Shown here: positions 28,883 through 38,639 of the stretch, piece after piece | Numbering within the stretch: the stretch's first letter is position 1 | How the letters are laid out: each line of letters starts with the position of its first letter | Source of the DNA: Glaciecola nitratireducens FR1064 | GTDB taxonomy: Bacteria; Pseudomonadota; Gammaproteobacteria; Enterobacterales; Alteromonadaceae | Assembly (NCBI RefSeq): GCF_000226565.1 | Contig: NC_016041.1 | Span: forward strand, 1,178,001-1,242,000 | Direction: 5' to 3' | DNA length: 64,000 bases | The notes under the pieces: model-generated | Told to the model about the DNA's origin: nothing | The model's input: the letters and a program-made list of their open reading frames with translations, nothing else | Databases searched by the model: none | Program-made: the position numbers and the translations under genes

Positions 28883-28909
28883 TCGCGCCGATTTTTTTGG
28901 AGAGCAAAA

Positions 28910-29386
28910 ATGATAGAGATTGAAGGTAATATTCGAGCGACTGGCAAAAAATTTGCCATTGTTGTAGCACGCTTTAACGGTTTTGTAGTTGAGAGTTTGT
29001 TGGATGGTGCATTAGATACGCTAGAGCGTCATGGTGAAGTGAATCCTGATGACGTCACCGTGGTTCGAGTGCCGGGTGCCTATGAATTGCCTATCGCTGC
29101 TAAAAAACTCGCTGAGAAAAATAAATTTGATGCGATTATTGCTATCGGTGCAGTGATCCGTGGCGGTACGCCACATTTTGATTTCGTTGCTGGTGAATGC
29201 AACAAAGGGTTGGCTCAAGTATCTTTAGATGCTGGCATTCCTGTTGCGTTTGGGGTTATCACTACAGACAGCATAGAGCAAGCAATTGAGCGTTCAGGAA
29301 CGAAAGCTGGCAACAAAGGCGCAGAAGCAGCTTTGTGTGCACTTGAAATGGTAAACGTCATTAGTGCTATTGAAGAGGCTAACTAA
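28910..29386 (+). CDS. ribH: 6,7-dimethyl-8-ribityllumazine synthase
   Basis: Condenses the pyrimidine and dihydroxybutanone phosphate into lumazine, the penultimate step of riboflavin synthesis. Motifs are [43 protein letters not shown] with the catalytic His, and FGVITTD. It is 158 residues. TTTGGAGAG is at normal spacing before the ATG. Its stop is immediately followed by the nusB GTG start. Confidence 0.97.
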   Translation: MIEIEGNIRATGKKFAIVVARFNGFVVESLLDGALDTLERHGEVNPDDVTVVRVPGAYELPIAAKKLAEKNKFDAIIAIGAVIRGGTPHFDFVAGECNKGLAQVSLDAGIPVAFGVITTDSIEQAIERSGTKAGNKGAEAALCALEMVNVISAIEEAN

Positions 29387-29809
29387 GTGAAACCTGCCGC
29401 GCGACGTAAAGCTAGAGAGCTAGCAGTTCAAGGTTTGTATGGTTGGCAAATGAGTGGCAACCCTATCGAACAAATAGAGCTTAGTATTGCTACTACCAAT
29501 GACATGCACAAAGTCGACATGGAGTACTTTCAAGCCCTGTTGCGCGGAGTCGCAGAAAGAACAGAAGAGTTAGATAAAGCTATCAAGCCGTATCTCGGCC
29601 GTTTGCCGGAAGAACTAGATCCGGTCGAAAAAGCAATTTTACGATTAGCAACATTAGAACTCGTTGAACGTTTTGACACGCCCTTTAAGGTTGTCATTAA
29701 TGAGTCAATTGAGTTAGCCAAAACCTTTGGCGCTGAAGAGAGTCATAAGTTTGTCAATGGCGTGTTAGATAAAGCCGTTAAGACACTTCGAAAAGACGAA
29801 AGAAGCTAA
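29387..29809 (+). CDS. nusB: Transcription antitermination factor NusB
   Basis: Binds boxA RNA with NusE (S10) to prevent premature termination in rRNA operons. The 140-residue helical protein has the usual ARRKARELAVQGLYGWQ start and the C-terminal INESIELAKTFGAEESHKF with FVNGVLDKA. It starts with GTG directly after the ribH stop. The boxA sites it would use are visible in the rRNA operon of this window (51074 and 53162). Confidence 0.97.
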   Translation: MKPAARRKARELAVQGLYGWQMSGNPIEQIELSIATTNDMHKVDMEYFQALLRGVAERTEELDKAIKPYLGRLPEELDPVEKAILRLATLELVERFDTPFKVVINESIELAKTFGAEESHKFVNGVLDKAVKTLRKDERS

Positions 29810-29813
29810 TGTA

Positions 29814-30788
29814 GTGAAAGAGTTTGATTTGATTGGTAACTACTTTGCAAAAGGTGGTTATGTCCGCAAAGATGTATTGTTAGGTATCGGTGATGATGCT
29901 GCTGTTACGAAGGTGCCTACTGGCCAATGTGTTGTGACAACCACCGATACGCTTGTTGAAGGCGTTCACTTTCTCGCCGATACGGCGCCAGAGGCAATCG
30001 CTCACAAAGCGATTGCAGTAAACCTCAGTGATCTCGCCGCAATGGGTGCAGAGCCTGCTTGGATCAGCCTGTCTCTTTCGTTACCCAGTATTGATGAAAG
30101 TTGGGTGAAAGCTTTTTCAGAAAAAATCCACAGTTTAAGCCACTATTTTTCATTCCAGCTCATCGGTGGCGATACGGTTCAAGGTCCTCTTAGCATTACC
30201 ATAACCGCTCAAGGTTTTATACCAGACGACAACCAAATAACTCGAAGTGGTGCAGAGCCTAGCGACTGGTTGCTAGTGACGGGATGTTTGGGCGATGCAG
30301 GCGTAGGCTTAGATATTCTCACCGATAAAGTCATAGTCAGTAATGCTGAGCACGCATCTTATTTGAAAAATAGGCATTGGTTTCCAACTCCCAGAGTGCT
30401 TGCAGGCACGACGCTTCGGCGCGTTGCAACCTCGTGTATTGATGTGTCTGACGGACTTATTCAAGACTTACATCAAGTCATTTCACGCTCTGAAGTTGGC
30501 GCTATAGTGCACCTTGATAAGTTACCTATTTCAGAGGCATTGGGTAAAAACATTGAAAACCTAACTGACGCGCTCACATATGCAGCGACGGCTGGTGACG
30601 ATTATGAGTTGTTGTTTACGGTTCCAGAAGAGCAAAGAGTTTACATTGAAACGGCGCTTGCAAGTTATAATATTCCAGTTACCTGCATTGGGCAAATTAC
30701 GGGTGCGGCAGGAAAGATTGATCTTCGTTTAGACGAGCAGCCTTTTGAATTTGAATCAAAAAAGATTGGCTTTGAGCACTTTTCCTAA
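29814..30788 (+). CDS. thiL: Thiamine-monophosphate kinase
   Basis: Phosphorylates thiamine monophosphate to the active diphosphate cofactor. Family motifs are GIGDDAAV, TTDTLVEGVHF, AVNLSDLAAMGAEP, GGDTVQGP and CIDVSDGLIQD, all in order. Length 324 residues. It starts with GTG four bases after nusB and its stop overlaps the pgpA start (TAATG). Confidence 0.96.
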   Translation: MKEFDLIGNYFAKGGYVRKDVLLGIGDDAAVTKVPTGQCVVTTTDTLVEGVHFLADTAPEAIAHKAIAVNLSDLAAMGAEPAWISLSLSLPSIDESWVKAFSEKIHSLSHYFSFQLIGGDTVQGPLSITITAQGFIPDDNQITRSGAEPSDWLLVTGCLGDAGVGLDILTDKVIVSNAEHASYLKNRHWFPTPRVLAGTTLRRVATSCIDVSDGLIQDLHQVISRSEVGAIVHLDKLPISEALGKNIENLTDALTYAATAGDDYELLFTVPEEQRVYIETALASYNIPVTCIGQITGAAGKIDLRLDEQPFEFESKKIGFEHFS

Positions 30789-31291
30789 TGGATAAAACCC
30801 TACGTCAGCGAGTTAGCATGAGAAATCCAGTGCACTTTTTAGCATTGGGCTTCGGGAGTGGTCTAATTCCGTTAATGCCTGGCACTTTTGGCTCTCTAGC
30901 AGCCCTTCCCATTTTATACGCGATGAGTTTTGTCACTTTAGAAGTCTTTATAGCAATTGCTGTAGTAAGTTTTTTAGTGGGAATATATCTTTGTGGCAAG
31001 ACAGCACGCGATATGAAAATGCACGATCACGGTTCGATTGTGTGGGACGAAGTTGCTGGTATGATGGTGACCTTCATCGCAATTCCAATCAATCCACTTT
31101 CTCTATTGTTGGGTTTTTTATTGTTTCGATTTTTTGATATTTTAAAACCTTGGCCTATTCGAGTTTTTGATAAGCGCGTCCATGGCGGCTTTGGCATTAT
31201 GATTGACGATATTGTGGCTGGGCTCATGGCGTGTGCTTGCTTGCATGGGATCTTTTATCTACTACCTAATATTGCGTCGCAAATCACCTAG
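30788..31291 (+). CDS. pgpA: Phosphatidylglycerophosphatase A
   Basis: Membrane phosphatase that dephosphorylates phosphatidylglycerophosphate to phosphatidylglycerol. The 167-residue protein has the PgpA signature GLIPLMPGTFGSLAALP, the acidic DEVAGMMVTF, and a C-terminal DDIVAGLMA, plus three or four membrane helices. It ends the nusB-thiL-pgpA group and faces dxs across a hairpin. Confidence 0.95.
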   Translation: MDKTLRQRVSMRNPVHFLALGFGSGLIPLMPGTFGSLAALPILYAMSFVTLEVFIAIAVVSFLVGIYLCGKTARDMKMHDHGSIVWDEVAGMMVTFIAIPINPLSLLLGFLLFRFFDILKPWPIRVFDKRVHGGFGIMIDDIVAGLMACACLHGIFYLLPNIASQIT

Positions 31292-31325
31292 CTAAATACA
31301 TTATGCAGCAAGCAAAACAGAGTGA

Positions 31326-31349
31326 AATGCGATGTGGAAACATCGCATT
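31326..31349. terminator. Hairpin between convergent pgpA and dxs
   Basis: Perfect 10-bp stem (arms 31326-31335 and 31340-31349) with a GGAA tetraloop in the 66-bp convergent gap. There is no T run on either side, so it may be a weak terminator or a stabilising 3' stem for both transcripts. Confidence 0.6.
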
Positions 31350-31357
31350 GCCGTAGA

Positions 31358-33217
31358 TTAACTATTTGCTGCAACTGCCGTTAAAATACCCTTAGTATCT
31401 AATCCTAGCTCCGCATACATTTCCTGCTGCGTGCCCTGCATAATAAACTCATCTGGTAAGCCTAACTGTACAAGGTTTGGGGTTAATTTGTGCTTGAATA
31501 AGGCTTCTGCCACCCCACCACCAGCACCGCCAGCAATCGCACCATCCTCTAGTGTTATAAGCAGCTCATGCTGTTTGGCCGCTTCAACTAAGGCGACTTC
31601 ATCAAGCGGTTTCACAAAGCGCATATCAATCAACGTTGCGTCTATTTGCTCAGCCGCTTCAGCTGCATAAGGCATTAAGGTACCGAAATTAAGAATAGCG
31701 ACTTTTTTACCTTTTCTGATGGTCCTGGCCTTTCCAATATCTAATAACTGCATTTCGCCCGTGGCATCAATCCCCGATCCTGAACCTCTCGGATATCTTA
31801 CAGCGGCTGGTTTATTTGCTTTATGACCCGTGTATAGCATATTGCGGCATTCAAGTTCATCGGATGGCGTCATAATGATCATGTTTGGGATACAGCGAAG
31901 AAAGCTAATATCGAATGCACCTTGGTGAGTTGGACCATCTGCGCCAACCAATCCAGCACGATCGATAGCGAATAGAACAGGCAAGTCTTGGATCGCAACG
32001 TCATGTATTAGTTGATCGTATGCACGCTGTAAAAAGGTAGAATAAATGGCAACGACAGTATTTTTTCCCTCTCGTGCCATACCTGCAGCAAGCGTGACAG
32101 CATGTTGTTCAGCAATCGCTACATCAAAGTATTGCTCAGGGAAACGTTGTGAAAACTCAACCATACCAGAGCCTTCGCGCATCGCTGGTGTAATAGCCAT
32201 TAAATCAGTGTCTACTTTAGCCATGTCGCATAACCACTTGCCAAATATGGCGGAGAAGTTTGGCGAGCTAGGAGCTGCTTTAGGCAACTTGTGCTCTAAG
32301 TGGTTGAACTTAGGAACCGCATGCCATTTTATTGGATCTTGCTCGGCAAGCTCATAGCCTTTGCCTTTCTTGGTGACTACGTGCAAAATTTTTGGTCCTG
32401 ACATTTTGCGCATATTGGCTAAGGTATCAACGATAGCAAGAACATCATGACCATCAATTGGCCCAAAATAATTAAAACCCAATTCTTCGAAAATCGTCCC
32501 CGGCACTACCATGCCCTTTAGGTGTTCTTCAGCTCTACTCGCAAATTCTCTAATAGGTGGCAAGGTACTTAAGATTTTTTTGCCACCGTCTCTTATGCTA
32601 TTGAAAAAATTGCCTGTTAATAAGCGAGCTAAATGACTGTTTAACGCGCCAACGTTCTCCGATATCGACATTTCGTTATCATTTAAAATAACCACCATAT
32701 CTTTGCCTATATCGCCGGCATGATTCAGCGCCTCAAACGCTAATCCAGCGGTCATCGCACCGTCACCAATTACAGCAACGACTTTACGACCTTTATCCTC
32801 TTGTTCAGCTGCAATTGCCATGCCTAAGGCGGCACTGATAGAGGTTGAGGAATGACCAACAGCAAAGGTGTCGTATTCACTTTCAGGAGGCCAAGGGAAG
32901 GGATGAAGACCACCTTTTTGACGAATGGTGGTCATTCGGTCACGTCTTCCTGTTAGGATTTTATGCGGATAAGCCTGGTGGCCCACGTCCCATACCACGC
33001 GGTCGAACGGTGTATTGTATACATAATGAAGCGCCACGGTTAATTCAACGGTACCTAGACCCGAGGCGAAGTGACCGCTGCTTAAACTAACGCTGTCAAG
33101 CAAATAGCGACGCAGTTCGTTTGCAATTTTGGTCAAAGAGTCTTTGGGTAACTTGCGCAACTCTTCTGGAATATTTGCTTTCGCTAAGTGTGGGTAGTCA
33201 GCTAGGTTTAACGTCAT
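31358..33217 (-). CDS. dxs: 1-deoxy-D-xylulose-5-phosphate synthase
   Basis: Thiamine-diphosphate enzyme that condenses pyruvate and glyceraldehyde 3-phosphate, the entry step of the MEP isoprenoid pathway. The ThDP motif [18 protein letters not shown] is present, as are [39 protein letters not shown] and [15 protein letters not shown]. It is 619 residues. It is last in xseB-ispA-dxs on the minus strand, with a 145-bp gap after ispA. Confidence 0.97.
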   Translation of the reverse strand: MTLNLADYPHLAKANIPEELRKLPKDSLTKIANELRRYLLDSVSLSSGHFASGLGTVELTVALHYVYNTPFDRVVWDVGHQAYPHKILTGRRDRMTTIRQKGGLHPFPWPPESEYDTFAVGHSSTSISAALGMAIAAEQEDKGRKVVAVIGDGAMTAGLAFEALNHAGDIGKDMVVILNDNEMSISENVGALNSHLARLLTGNFFNSIRDGGKKILSTLPPIREFASRAEEHLKGMVVPGTIFEELGFNYFGPIDGHDVLAIVDTLANMRKMSGPKILHVVTKKGKGYELAEQDPIKWHAVPKFNHLEHKLPKAAPSSPNFSAIFGKWLCDMAKVDTDLMAITPAMREGSGMVEFSQRFPEQYFDVAIAEQHAVTLAAGMAREGKNTVVAIYSTFLQRAYDQLIHDVAIQDLPVLFAIDRAGLVGADGPTHQGAFDISFLRCIPNMIIMTPSDELECRNMLYTGHKANKPAAVRYPRGSGSGIDATGEMQLLDIGKARTIRKGKKVAILNFGTLMPYAAEAAEQIDATLIDMRFVKPLDEVALVEAAKQHELLITLEDGAIAGGAGGGVAEALFKHKLTPNLVQLGLPDEFIMQGTQQEMYAELGLDTKGILTAVAANS

Positions 33218-33362
33218 TATTTCTTTTATCTTCTGTCAGTGATACCGCGTACTCAGGCAATTGTAGCATTGTTGATGAGTAACAAAGGTGTCTATTTCTG
33301 TTCGTAAATCATTTGCTTAAAGGTGCACGCTGCATTTTTAAGCACGAAACTTGATTCCAGTA

Positions 33363-34277
33363 CTAGTATTCTCGCGAGACCAAAAAATCGGTAAAGGCTT
33401 TTAATTGATCTGTATTGTAGGGCAAAGAGGCAATTGCTTGAAGTGCTTCATTGTGCAGCATTTGCAAAAAGCTTTGCGATCCCTCCAAGCCAAGGTGTGA
33501 CACGAAAGTGTTTTTATTTAAATCAGTATCTGAACCCTGGGGTTTACCTAATGTTTCGCTGTCCGATATGACGTCCAAAATGTCGTCTTGTACTTGAAAA
33601 GCGAGACCAATCTTGCTGGCGTATTTCTGCAATAACTGAATATGTTCAATGGGTATACTGGGCGCTAGTATTGCGCCTAACGATACGCAAGCACTCAGCA
33701 ATGCACCGGTTTTTAGTTGATGAAGCTCGGTTAACTCGGCTAATGATATTTCGTTACCGGTGGCAAGTAAATCAATGCTTTGACCAGCGCACATTCCGTT
33801 TACCCCAGACGCTTTGGCTATTACTTTTGCCATATCAACGCGCTTCGCTGAATTGTCTTTTGACAGTGGGTGATTCAGCACAATTTCAAAAGCGAGCGTT
33901 TGTAGTGCGTCGCCTGCCAAAATAGCGGTCGCCTCACCAAACTGTATATGATTTGTTGGCTTGCCGCGGCGCAGGGCATCATCGTCCATGGCGGGTAAGT
34001 CGTCATGGATTAAGGAATAAGCATGAATACATTCAATTGACATACTCGCCACATCAAGATCGTCTGGATTAGCGTCAAGCATATTTCCAACTATCGAAAG
34101 GAGCATTGGACGCATACGTTTACCACCGCTAAAAACACTGTATTTCATTGCTGTGATAAGTTCGTCAGCAGTCTGTGTTTGCTGGTCAATAAATAACGCT
34201 AGTTTGCGATCAATTCGTGTTTGCACATCTTGCTGAATGTTCAACAGTGCTATAGCGGAGGGCGAAGTGGACGACAT
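33363..34277 (-). CDS. ispA: Farnesyl diphosphate synthase (polyprenyl synthetase)
   Basis: Builds farnesyl diphosphate from IPP and DMAPP. The first aspartate-rich motif is DDLPAMDDD (about residue 93), the second is DDILD (about 237), and the FSGGKRMRP block is near the N-terminus. It is 304 residues. It follows xseB by five bases and precedes dxs, the standard gammaproteobacterial order. Confidence 0.96.
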   Translation of the reverse strand: MSSTSPSAIALLNIQQDVQTRIDRKLALFIDQQTQTADELITAMKYSVFSGGKRMRPMLLSIVGNMLDANPDDLDVASMSIECIHAYSLIHDDLPAMDDDALRRGKPTNHIQFGEATAILAGDALQTLAFEIVLNHPLSKDNSAKRVDMAKVIAKASGVNGMCAGQSIDLLATGNEISLAELTELHQLKTGALLSACVSLGAILAPSIPIEHIQLLQKYASKIGLAFQVQDDILDVISDSETLGKPQGSDTDLNKNTFVSHLGLEGSQSFLQMLHNEALQAIASLPYNTDQLKAFTDFLVSREY

Positions 34278-34282
34278 TCTTA

Positions 34283-34516
34283 CTAAAGCTCATCGCTTTC
34301 GAAATCAGCAAGTGTTTCGGTGCCGTTAGATTGCATCAATATCTGGACTTTTTGTTCAGCTGCCTTCAGTTGCTGCTGGCTTTGTCTTGCTAACTGAATA
34401 CCGCGTTCGAACTTCTTCAAAGAGTCTTCCAAGGGAATATCACCTTTTTCCATTTCGACGACGATTTCTTCGAGCTCTTGCATGGCTGCTTCAAATGATG
34501 TTTTTTGTTCTGTCAT
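34283..34516 (-). CDS. xseB: Exodeoxyribonuclease VII small subunit
   Basis: Small helical subunit of exonuclease VII, which degrades single-stranded DNA together with XseA. The 77-residue protein starts [19 protein letters not shown] and carries the conserved [16 protein letters not shown] block. I chose the ATG at 34516 to match family length; an upstream in-frame start at 34579 would add 21 poorly conserved residues. It is first in xseB-ispA-dxs. Confidence 0.92.
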   Translation of the reverse strand: MTEQKTSFEAAMQELEEIVVEMEKGDIPLEDSLKKFERGIQLARQSQQQLKAAEQKVQILMQSNGTETLADFESDEL

Positions 34517-34670
34517 TGACTTTAATTTTTCTGGCAAATGCTTGCGGAGAACCATAACTGAGGGGCGATTCAAGGTCAATTAATTTGCCCAAATATGCGT
34601 AAATATATTCCTTTGTTAGTAAAGCTTTTGGTATTTATGCCGTTAATACTTTTGCAGGCTGTGATTAGTC

Positions 34671-34698
34671 CAAAATACAAAGGTATTAAAGCCGATAC
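34671..34698 (+). promoter_or_regulatory. Sigma-28 (FliA)-type promoter for pomAB
   Basis: GCCGATAC at 34691-34698 differs by one base from the flagellar -10 consensus GCCGATAA, with CAAA at 34671-34674 as a weak -35 at 16-bp spacing. It lies 82 bp before pomA. Flagellar class-3 control of stator genes is normal in related bacteria. Confidence 0.65.
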
Positions 34699-34779
34699 CG
34701 CGATTTTTGGCGTTACGGGTAAACTGCAAAGCGTCAACACTATCAATTTTTTAAAAAGCAATTTTAATAGGAGCGAAAC

Positions 34780-35541
34780 GTGGATTTAGCAACCCTCATA
34801 GGTATGATTGGTGCCATAGGTTTTGTCTTAATGGCAATGATCTTAGGCGGCGATTTGGGGATGTTTTTCAATGTACCCTCGGTTTTGATTGTTTTTGGTG
34901 GCTCTGTATTCGTTGTACTTTCACAATATCCACTTGGCCAATTTTTAGGCGCAGGGAAAGTTGCTGGTAAAGCGTTTATGTTCAAGATTCAAGCGCCTGA
35001 AGAGTTAATCCATAAGATTGTTGAAATGGCTGACGCAGCGCGTAAGGGCGGCTTTCTGGCCTTAGAAGAAGCTGTTATTGACAACGCATTTATGCAAAAA
35101 GGCGTCGACATGTTGGTCGACGGTCACGACGTTGAAGTCGTAAGAACAACAATGGGTAAGGATATTACGAATACGTCTGAACGACATGACGCAGGTTCGG
35201 TAATTTTTAAATCCCTCGGTGACGTGGCTCCAGCGATGGGAATGATCGGTACCTTGGTTGGATTAGTTGCGATGCTGTCAAACATGGATGATCCAAAAGC
35301 AATCGGTCCGGCGATGGCAGTAGCACTCTTAACGACGCTGTATGGCGCTTTTTTAGCGAACATTGTCTGTTTGCCAATATCTTTTAAATTGAGCGTGCGA
35401 GCGGCTCAAGAGAAACTTAATCAAAGTCTTATTCTGGATGGTATTTTAGGAATTGCCGATGGTCAAAACCCACGTGTTATTGAAGGTGTTTTGAAAGGCT
35501 ATATTGCTGAAGGTAAACGCGGCACTGGAGAAACAGAGTAG
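34780..35541 (+). CDS. pomA: Flagellar motor stator protein PomA (MotA family)
   Basis: Inner-membrane stator subunit that with PomB conducts ions and pushes the flagellar rotor. The 253-residue protein has four membrane helices (about 3-22, 30-50, 150-170, 180-200), a charged cytoplasmic loop, and the family block GDVAPAMGMIGTLVGLVAML. It starts with GTG, preceded by AGGAGC. Its stop overlaps pomB. The pairing with a PomB-like protein suggests sodium drive. Confidence 0.95.
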   Translation: MDLATLIGMIGAIGFVLMAMILGGDLGMFFNVPSVLIVFGGSVFVVLSQYPLGQFLGAGKVAGKAFMFKIQAPEELIHKIVEMADAARKGGFLALEEAVIDNAFMQKGVDMLVDGHDVEVVRTTMGKDITNTSERHDAGSVIFKSLGDVAPAMGMIGTLVGLVAMLSNMDDPKAIGPAMAVALLTTLYGAFLANIVCLPISFKLSVRAAQEKLNQSLILDGILGIADGQNPRVIEGVLKGYIAEGKRGTGETE

Positions 35542-36464
35542 TGGATGACGAATGCCCCAAATGTCCTCCCGCAGGACTGCCTGCTTGGATGGGTACCTTC
35601 GCTGACTTGATGTCATTGTTAATGTGCTTTTTCGTACTGCTACTTTCATTTTCTGAAATGGATGTGAGAAAGTTTAAACAGATAGCGGGTTCCATGAAGT
35701 TTGCATTTGGTGTCCAAAATAAAATTGAGTTGAAAGATATTCCCAAAGGTACCAGCGTTATTGCAATGGAGTTTCGCCCGGGGAAACCCGATCCAACGCC
35801 CATTGAAACAGTCCAACAAATCACACAAGAAATTACTAAACCTATGTTGAACTTCCAAGACGGTGAAGAAGATAACGCAGGTGGCAGACAAAAGCAGCGT
35901 GGTAGCTTTAGAGGTGGCCAATCAGCACAAACAGCAAATCAAACTGCGGCCGCAGCGGCCGCGGCCTCAAGCAAAGATCAAACAGATAAAAATACCAAAA
36001 AAATAGAAGATTTACTGCAAAAAGAAATTAAAGATGGCGCAGTAGATGTTGAAAATCTCGGACAGCAAATTGTTATTCGGATAAGAGAGAATGGTTCTTT
36101 TTCAGCCGGTTCTGCATTTTTACAACCGCAATTCAAACCGATTATTCGCGAGATTGGCGTCTTACTAGCAGACATGCCGGGCGAAATAGAAGTGACTGGG
36201 CACAGTGACAGTGTTCAAATTTCAAATGAACTATATCGCTCAAACTGGGATTTGTCAGCGCAAAGAGCAGTTGCTGTTGCTGAAGAGCTGCGAAAAGCAC
36301 GTGGGTTTGATGAAGCCAGAATGAAAATCGTTGGGAAAGCTGCTACACAACCAATTGAAGCAGAAGATACACCTGAATCTCGAAACAAAAATAGGCGCGT
36401 AGAAATATCAATTATGCAGGGTAAACCGAAGTTTTCAGACCCCATATCAGTGCTGGAAAATTAA
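35541..36464 (+). CDS. pomB: Flagellar motor stator protein PomB (MotB family)
   Basis: Stator subunit that carries the ion-binding Asp and anchors to peptidoglycan. The single membrane helix has TFADLMSLLMCFFVLLLSF with the key Asp at residue 22, and this text matches sodium-type PomB. An OmpA-like peptidoglycan-binding domain fills the C-terminus (GHSDSVQ, NRRVEI). The linker contains a run of seven alanines (about residues 134-141) coded by an unusually GC-rich stretch. It starts with GTG overlapping the pomA stop. Confidence 0.95.
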   Translation: MDDECPKCPPAGLPAWMGTFADLMSLLMCFFVLLLSFSEMDVRKFKQIAGSMKFAFGVQNKIELKDIPKGTSVIAMEFRPGKPDPTPIETVQQITQEITKPMLNFQDGEEDNAGGRQKQRGSFRGGQSAQTANQTAAAAAAASSKDQTDKNTKKIEDLLQKEIKDGAVDVENLGQQIVIRIRENGSFSAGSAFLQPQFKPIIREIGVLLADMPGEIEVTGHSDSVQISNELYRSNWDLSAQRAVAVAEELRKARGFDEARMKIVGKAATQPIEAEDTPESRNKNRRVEISIMQGKPKFSDPISVLEN

Positions 36465-36527
36465 GTTTATTGAGTCTAAGAAAGGTTGTAGAGCATAGAG
36501 GGCAGTACACAAAATATATAAAGTAAG

Positions 36528-36585
36528 AAAGCCCTAGCAAAGAAGCGTCCAAATTATTGGTCACACTTCATTGTTAGGGCTTTTT
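36528..36585. terminator. Terminator between pomB and cfa
   Basis: Arms AAAGCCCTAGCAA (36528-36540) and TTGTTAGGGCTTT (36571-36583, then TT) pair with a single G-T wobble over a 30-nt loop. It sits in the convergent gap and could serve both strands. Confidence 0.75.
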
Positions 36586-36609
36586 GCTAATACGTAAAAG
36601 TAATTTTAA

Positions 36610-37866
36610 TTAAGAGCGCTCTAGCTCTGCACGGTAATGTGGCTTGCTGATAACCAACTGAACCGTACTAATTGCGCGCTCTAAAAAACCACCTTCGCAG
36701 TAGTTTAGATAATATTGCCACATACGAGCGAACCGTTCGTCGTATCCATCTTTTTCAAGCGCTTCCTTACTTGCGTCAAATGCTATATGCCAGTCGTGTA
36801 GTGTTCTAGCGTAATCTAAGCCAATATCATGTAAGTCACGAATGTTCATGTCGGTACATTTCTTTAAAAACTTATTGATGGCAAATTGAGAAGGTAAAAA
36901 GCCGCCAGGGAATATATGTTTCTGAATAAAATCGACACTGTCTGAGTAACTGTCATAGCGACGGTCATCAATAGTAATGGCTTGCAAAAGCATGAGTCCG
37001 TTTGGCTTCAGCAACGAAGAACATTTTTCAAAGAAATTAGCTAGATACGCTTTGCCGACAGCTTCTATCATTTCGATTGACACTAATTTATCAAATTTAC
37101 CTTCCAATAAACGATAGTCTTTTTTCAATAAGGTGATTTTCTCATTCAAACCTTCCCTACTTACCCATTCTTGGGCATAAGCATACTGCTCATCAGAAAT
37201 CGTGGTGGTAGTTACTTTACAGCCGTAGTGCTTTGCTGCGTAGATGGCCAAGCCACCCCAGCCTGTGCCTATCTCCATTAAATGGTCGTTTTCAGATAGT
37301 TGTAACTTGTCGCAAATTGAGCGCAGTTTGTTCTCTTGAGCTTCAGCTAGCGTTGCTTCTGGCGTAGGGTAAATAGCCGAGGAATACATCATCGAAGGGT
37401 CTAAAAACTTTTCATATAATTTGTTGCCCAGGTCGTAATGAGCTGAGATGTTTTTCTTAGCCTGCTCACGTGAATTGCGTCGCATAAAATGCTGTACTTT
37501 CAGCACCGGCATCGTGACCCACTTGAATTTATTTTCCCATTCATCCAATGTGCTTAGGTTGCGCGCGAAAATCCGAATCACGTTAGTTAAACTTGGCGTT
37601 GTCCACCAACCATCTGTAAATGTTTCGCCTGATGCAACACTTCCTCCAAGTACTAAGCGTTTGTAAGCACGAGCGTCAATGATATTTACTTCGGCATGCA
37701 AGTCTTGGTCTGGGTTGCCGCATTGTGCAACTAATCGACCGTTTTCTTTTAAAGTTAAATGCCCTTCGGGCATATTTTGCATAGCTTTAACAAAAAGCTG
37801 CCGATAAGTACGGTCCATAAATGTCATTGAATCGGTGTTTTGTATTGTTTGTTCGCCATGTGACAT
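36610..37866 (-). CDS. cfa: Cyclopropane-fatty-acid synthase family methyltransferase
   Basis: SAM-dependent enzyme that modifies double bonds of membrane phospholipid acyl chains (cyclopropane or a related methylation). The SAM site LMEIGTGWGGLAIYAAKHYG and the C-terminal YYLNYCEGGFLERA with the conserved Cys are present. It is 418 residues, longer than E. coli Cfa at the N-terminus. It is last in a five-gene minus-strand operon fed by a sigma/ChrR-type promoter, and in Rhodobacter a homologous set responds to singlet oxygen and makes furan fatty acids; the exact product here is not known. Confidence 0.92.
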   Translation of the reverse strand: MSHGEQTIQNTDSMTFMDRTYRQLFVKAMQNMPEGHLTLKENGRLVAQCGNPDQDLHAEVNIIDARAYKRLVLGGSVASGETFTDGWWTTPSLTNVIRIFARNLSTLDEWENKFKWVTMPVLKVQHFMRRNSREQAKKNISAHYDLGNKLYEKFLDPSMMYSSAIYPTPEATLAEAQENKLRSICDKLQLSENDHLMEIGTGWGGLAIYAAKHYGCKVTTTTISDEQYAYAQEWVSREGLNEKITLLKKDYRLLEGKFDKLVSIEMIEAVGKAYLANFFEKCSSLLKPNGLMLLQAITIDDRRYDSYSDSVDFIQKHIFPGGFLPSQFAINKFLKKCTDMNIRDLHDIGLDYARTLHDWHIAFDASKEALEKDGYDERFARMWQYYLNYCEGGFLERAISTVQLVISKPHYRAELERS

Positions 37867-37880
37867 ATCTATTCCTTACC

Positions 37881-38639
37881 TCATGGATGCATATAAATTG
37901 GAACGCGTTTAAAAAAGAGCTTAATTGCTTGCCAATAAATTCCCGCAACCGTTTTTAAGGTCATACTAGGAATACTGAGTAAAGCGCCACGCAGTGTTTT
38001 TGTTGTTAAGGGCTGTCTTTGCATATTCAAGGCAGCCTCAAAGTGTTTCTCATGCTTTATACACGAAAGATGCAATCTTAGATTTTCATTTGGTTGTTTT
38101 ATTTTCCACTGATAGGTCATATCCATTGGATTGAATGGAGAAACGTGGAATTCCTTGTCGCAGTCTTCTTGTTTGGCTAAATCTACCAAATAGTGATGTC
38201 TCTTGTTCCAAGGTGTATTGCTCACTTCAGCCAGCATGTGGGTATACTTACCTTCTGAATTTCTAAGATAATAAAAATTAACTGGGCTAAAGTACCAGCC
38301 AAATGTACGAACTTGCCCGAGAAAGTAAACGTCACCCGATAGTTTGGACCCGTTTAACTCAGACATTCTTGCGATAACAGATGACTCTAGCTTTTTCGCA
38401 GGGTCGCCTAAGTAATCTTTACGTAAAAATTTGACAGGACTAAACCCATTTGATTTATTCGAAAAGCCTTTGACGTCAGTATCTAATTGCTCAATTTCGC
38501 TTAACTTTAACCAGTACAAATAAATCTTGTAGTTGAACCTATGTACTTTCGGTACAAAGCGTTGATGATGCACAACCCCAGTGTACAGAGCTGACTCGGT
38601 CTGTCGTTGAATTGATGTGTTTGACTTCTGCAGGGACAT
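37881..38639 (-). CDS. DUF1365 family protein
   Basis: 252-residue member of the DUF1365 family, nearly always found between an FAD amine oxidase-like gene and a cfa gene. Family blocks seen: YTGVVHHQRFVPKVHRFNY, FGWYFSPVNFYYL, and HVSPFNPMDMTYQW. No catalytic motif I can name. The stop is 14 bases before cfa and its start shares bases with the end of the upstream FAD gene (38639), so it is translationally coupled. A role in fatty-acid modification is inferred only from this constant neighbourhood. Confidence 0.9.
   Translation of the reverse strand: MSLQKSNTSIQRQTESALYTGVVHHQRFVPKVHRFNYKIYLYWLKLSEIEQLDTDVKGFSNKSNGFSPVKFLRKDYLGDPAKKLESSVIARMSELNGSKLSGDVYFLGQVRTFGWYFSPVNFYYLRNSEGKYTHMLAEVSNTPWNKRHHYLVDLAKQEDCDKEFHVSPFNPMDMTYQWKIKQPNENLRLHLSCIKHEKHFEAALNMQRQPLTTKTLRGALLSIPSMTLKTVAGIYWQAIKLFFKRVPIYMHP

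Noticed and set aside
34595-34789. Small ORF just before pomA
   Set aside because: No ribosome site, and it lies over the flagellar-type promoter and overlaps the pomA start; probably chance.
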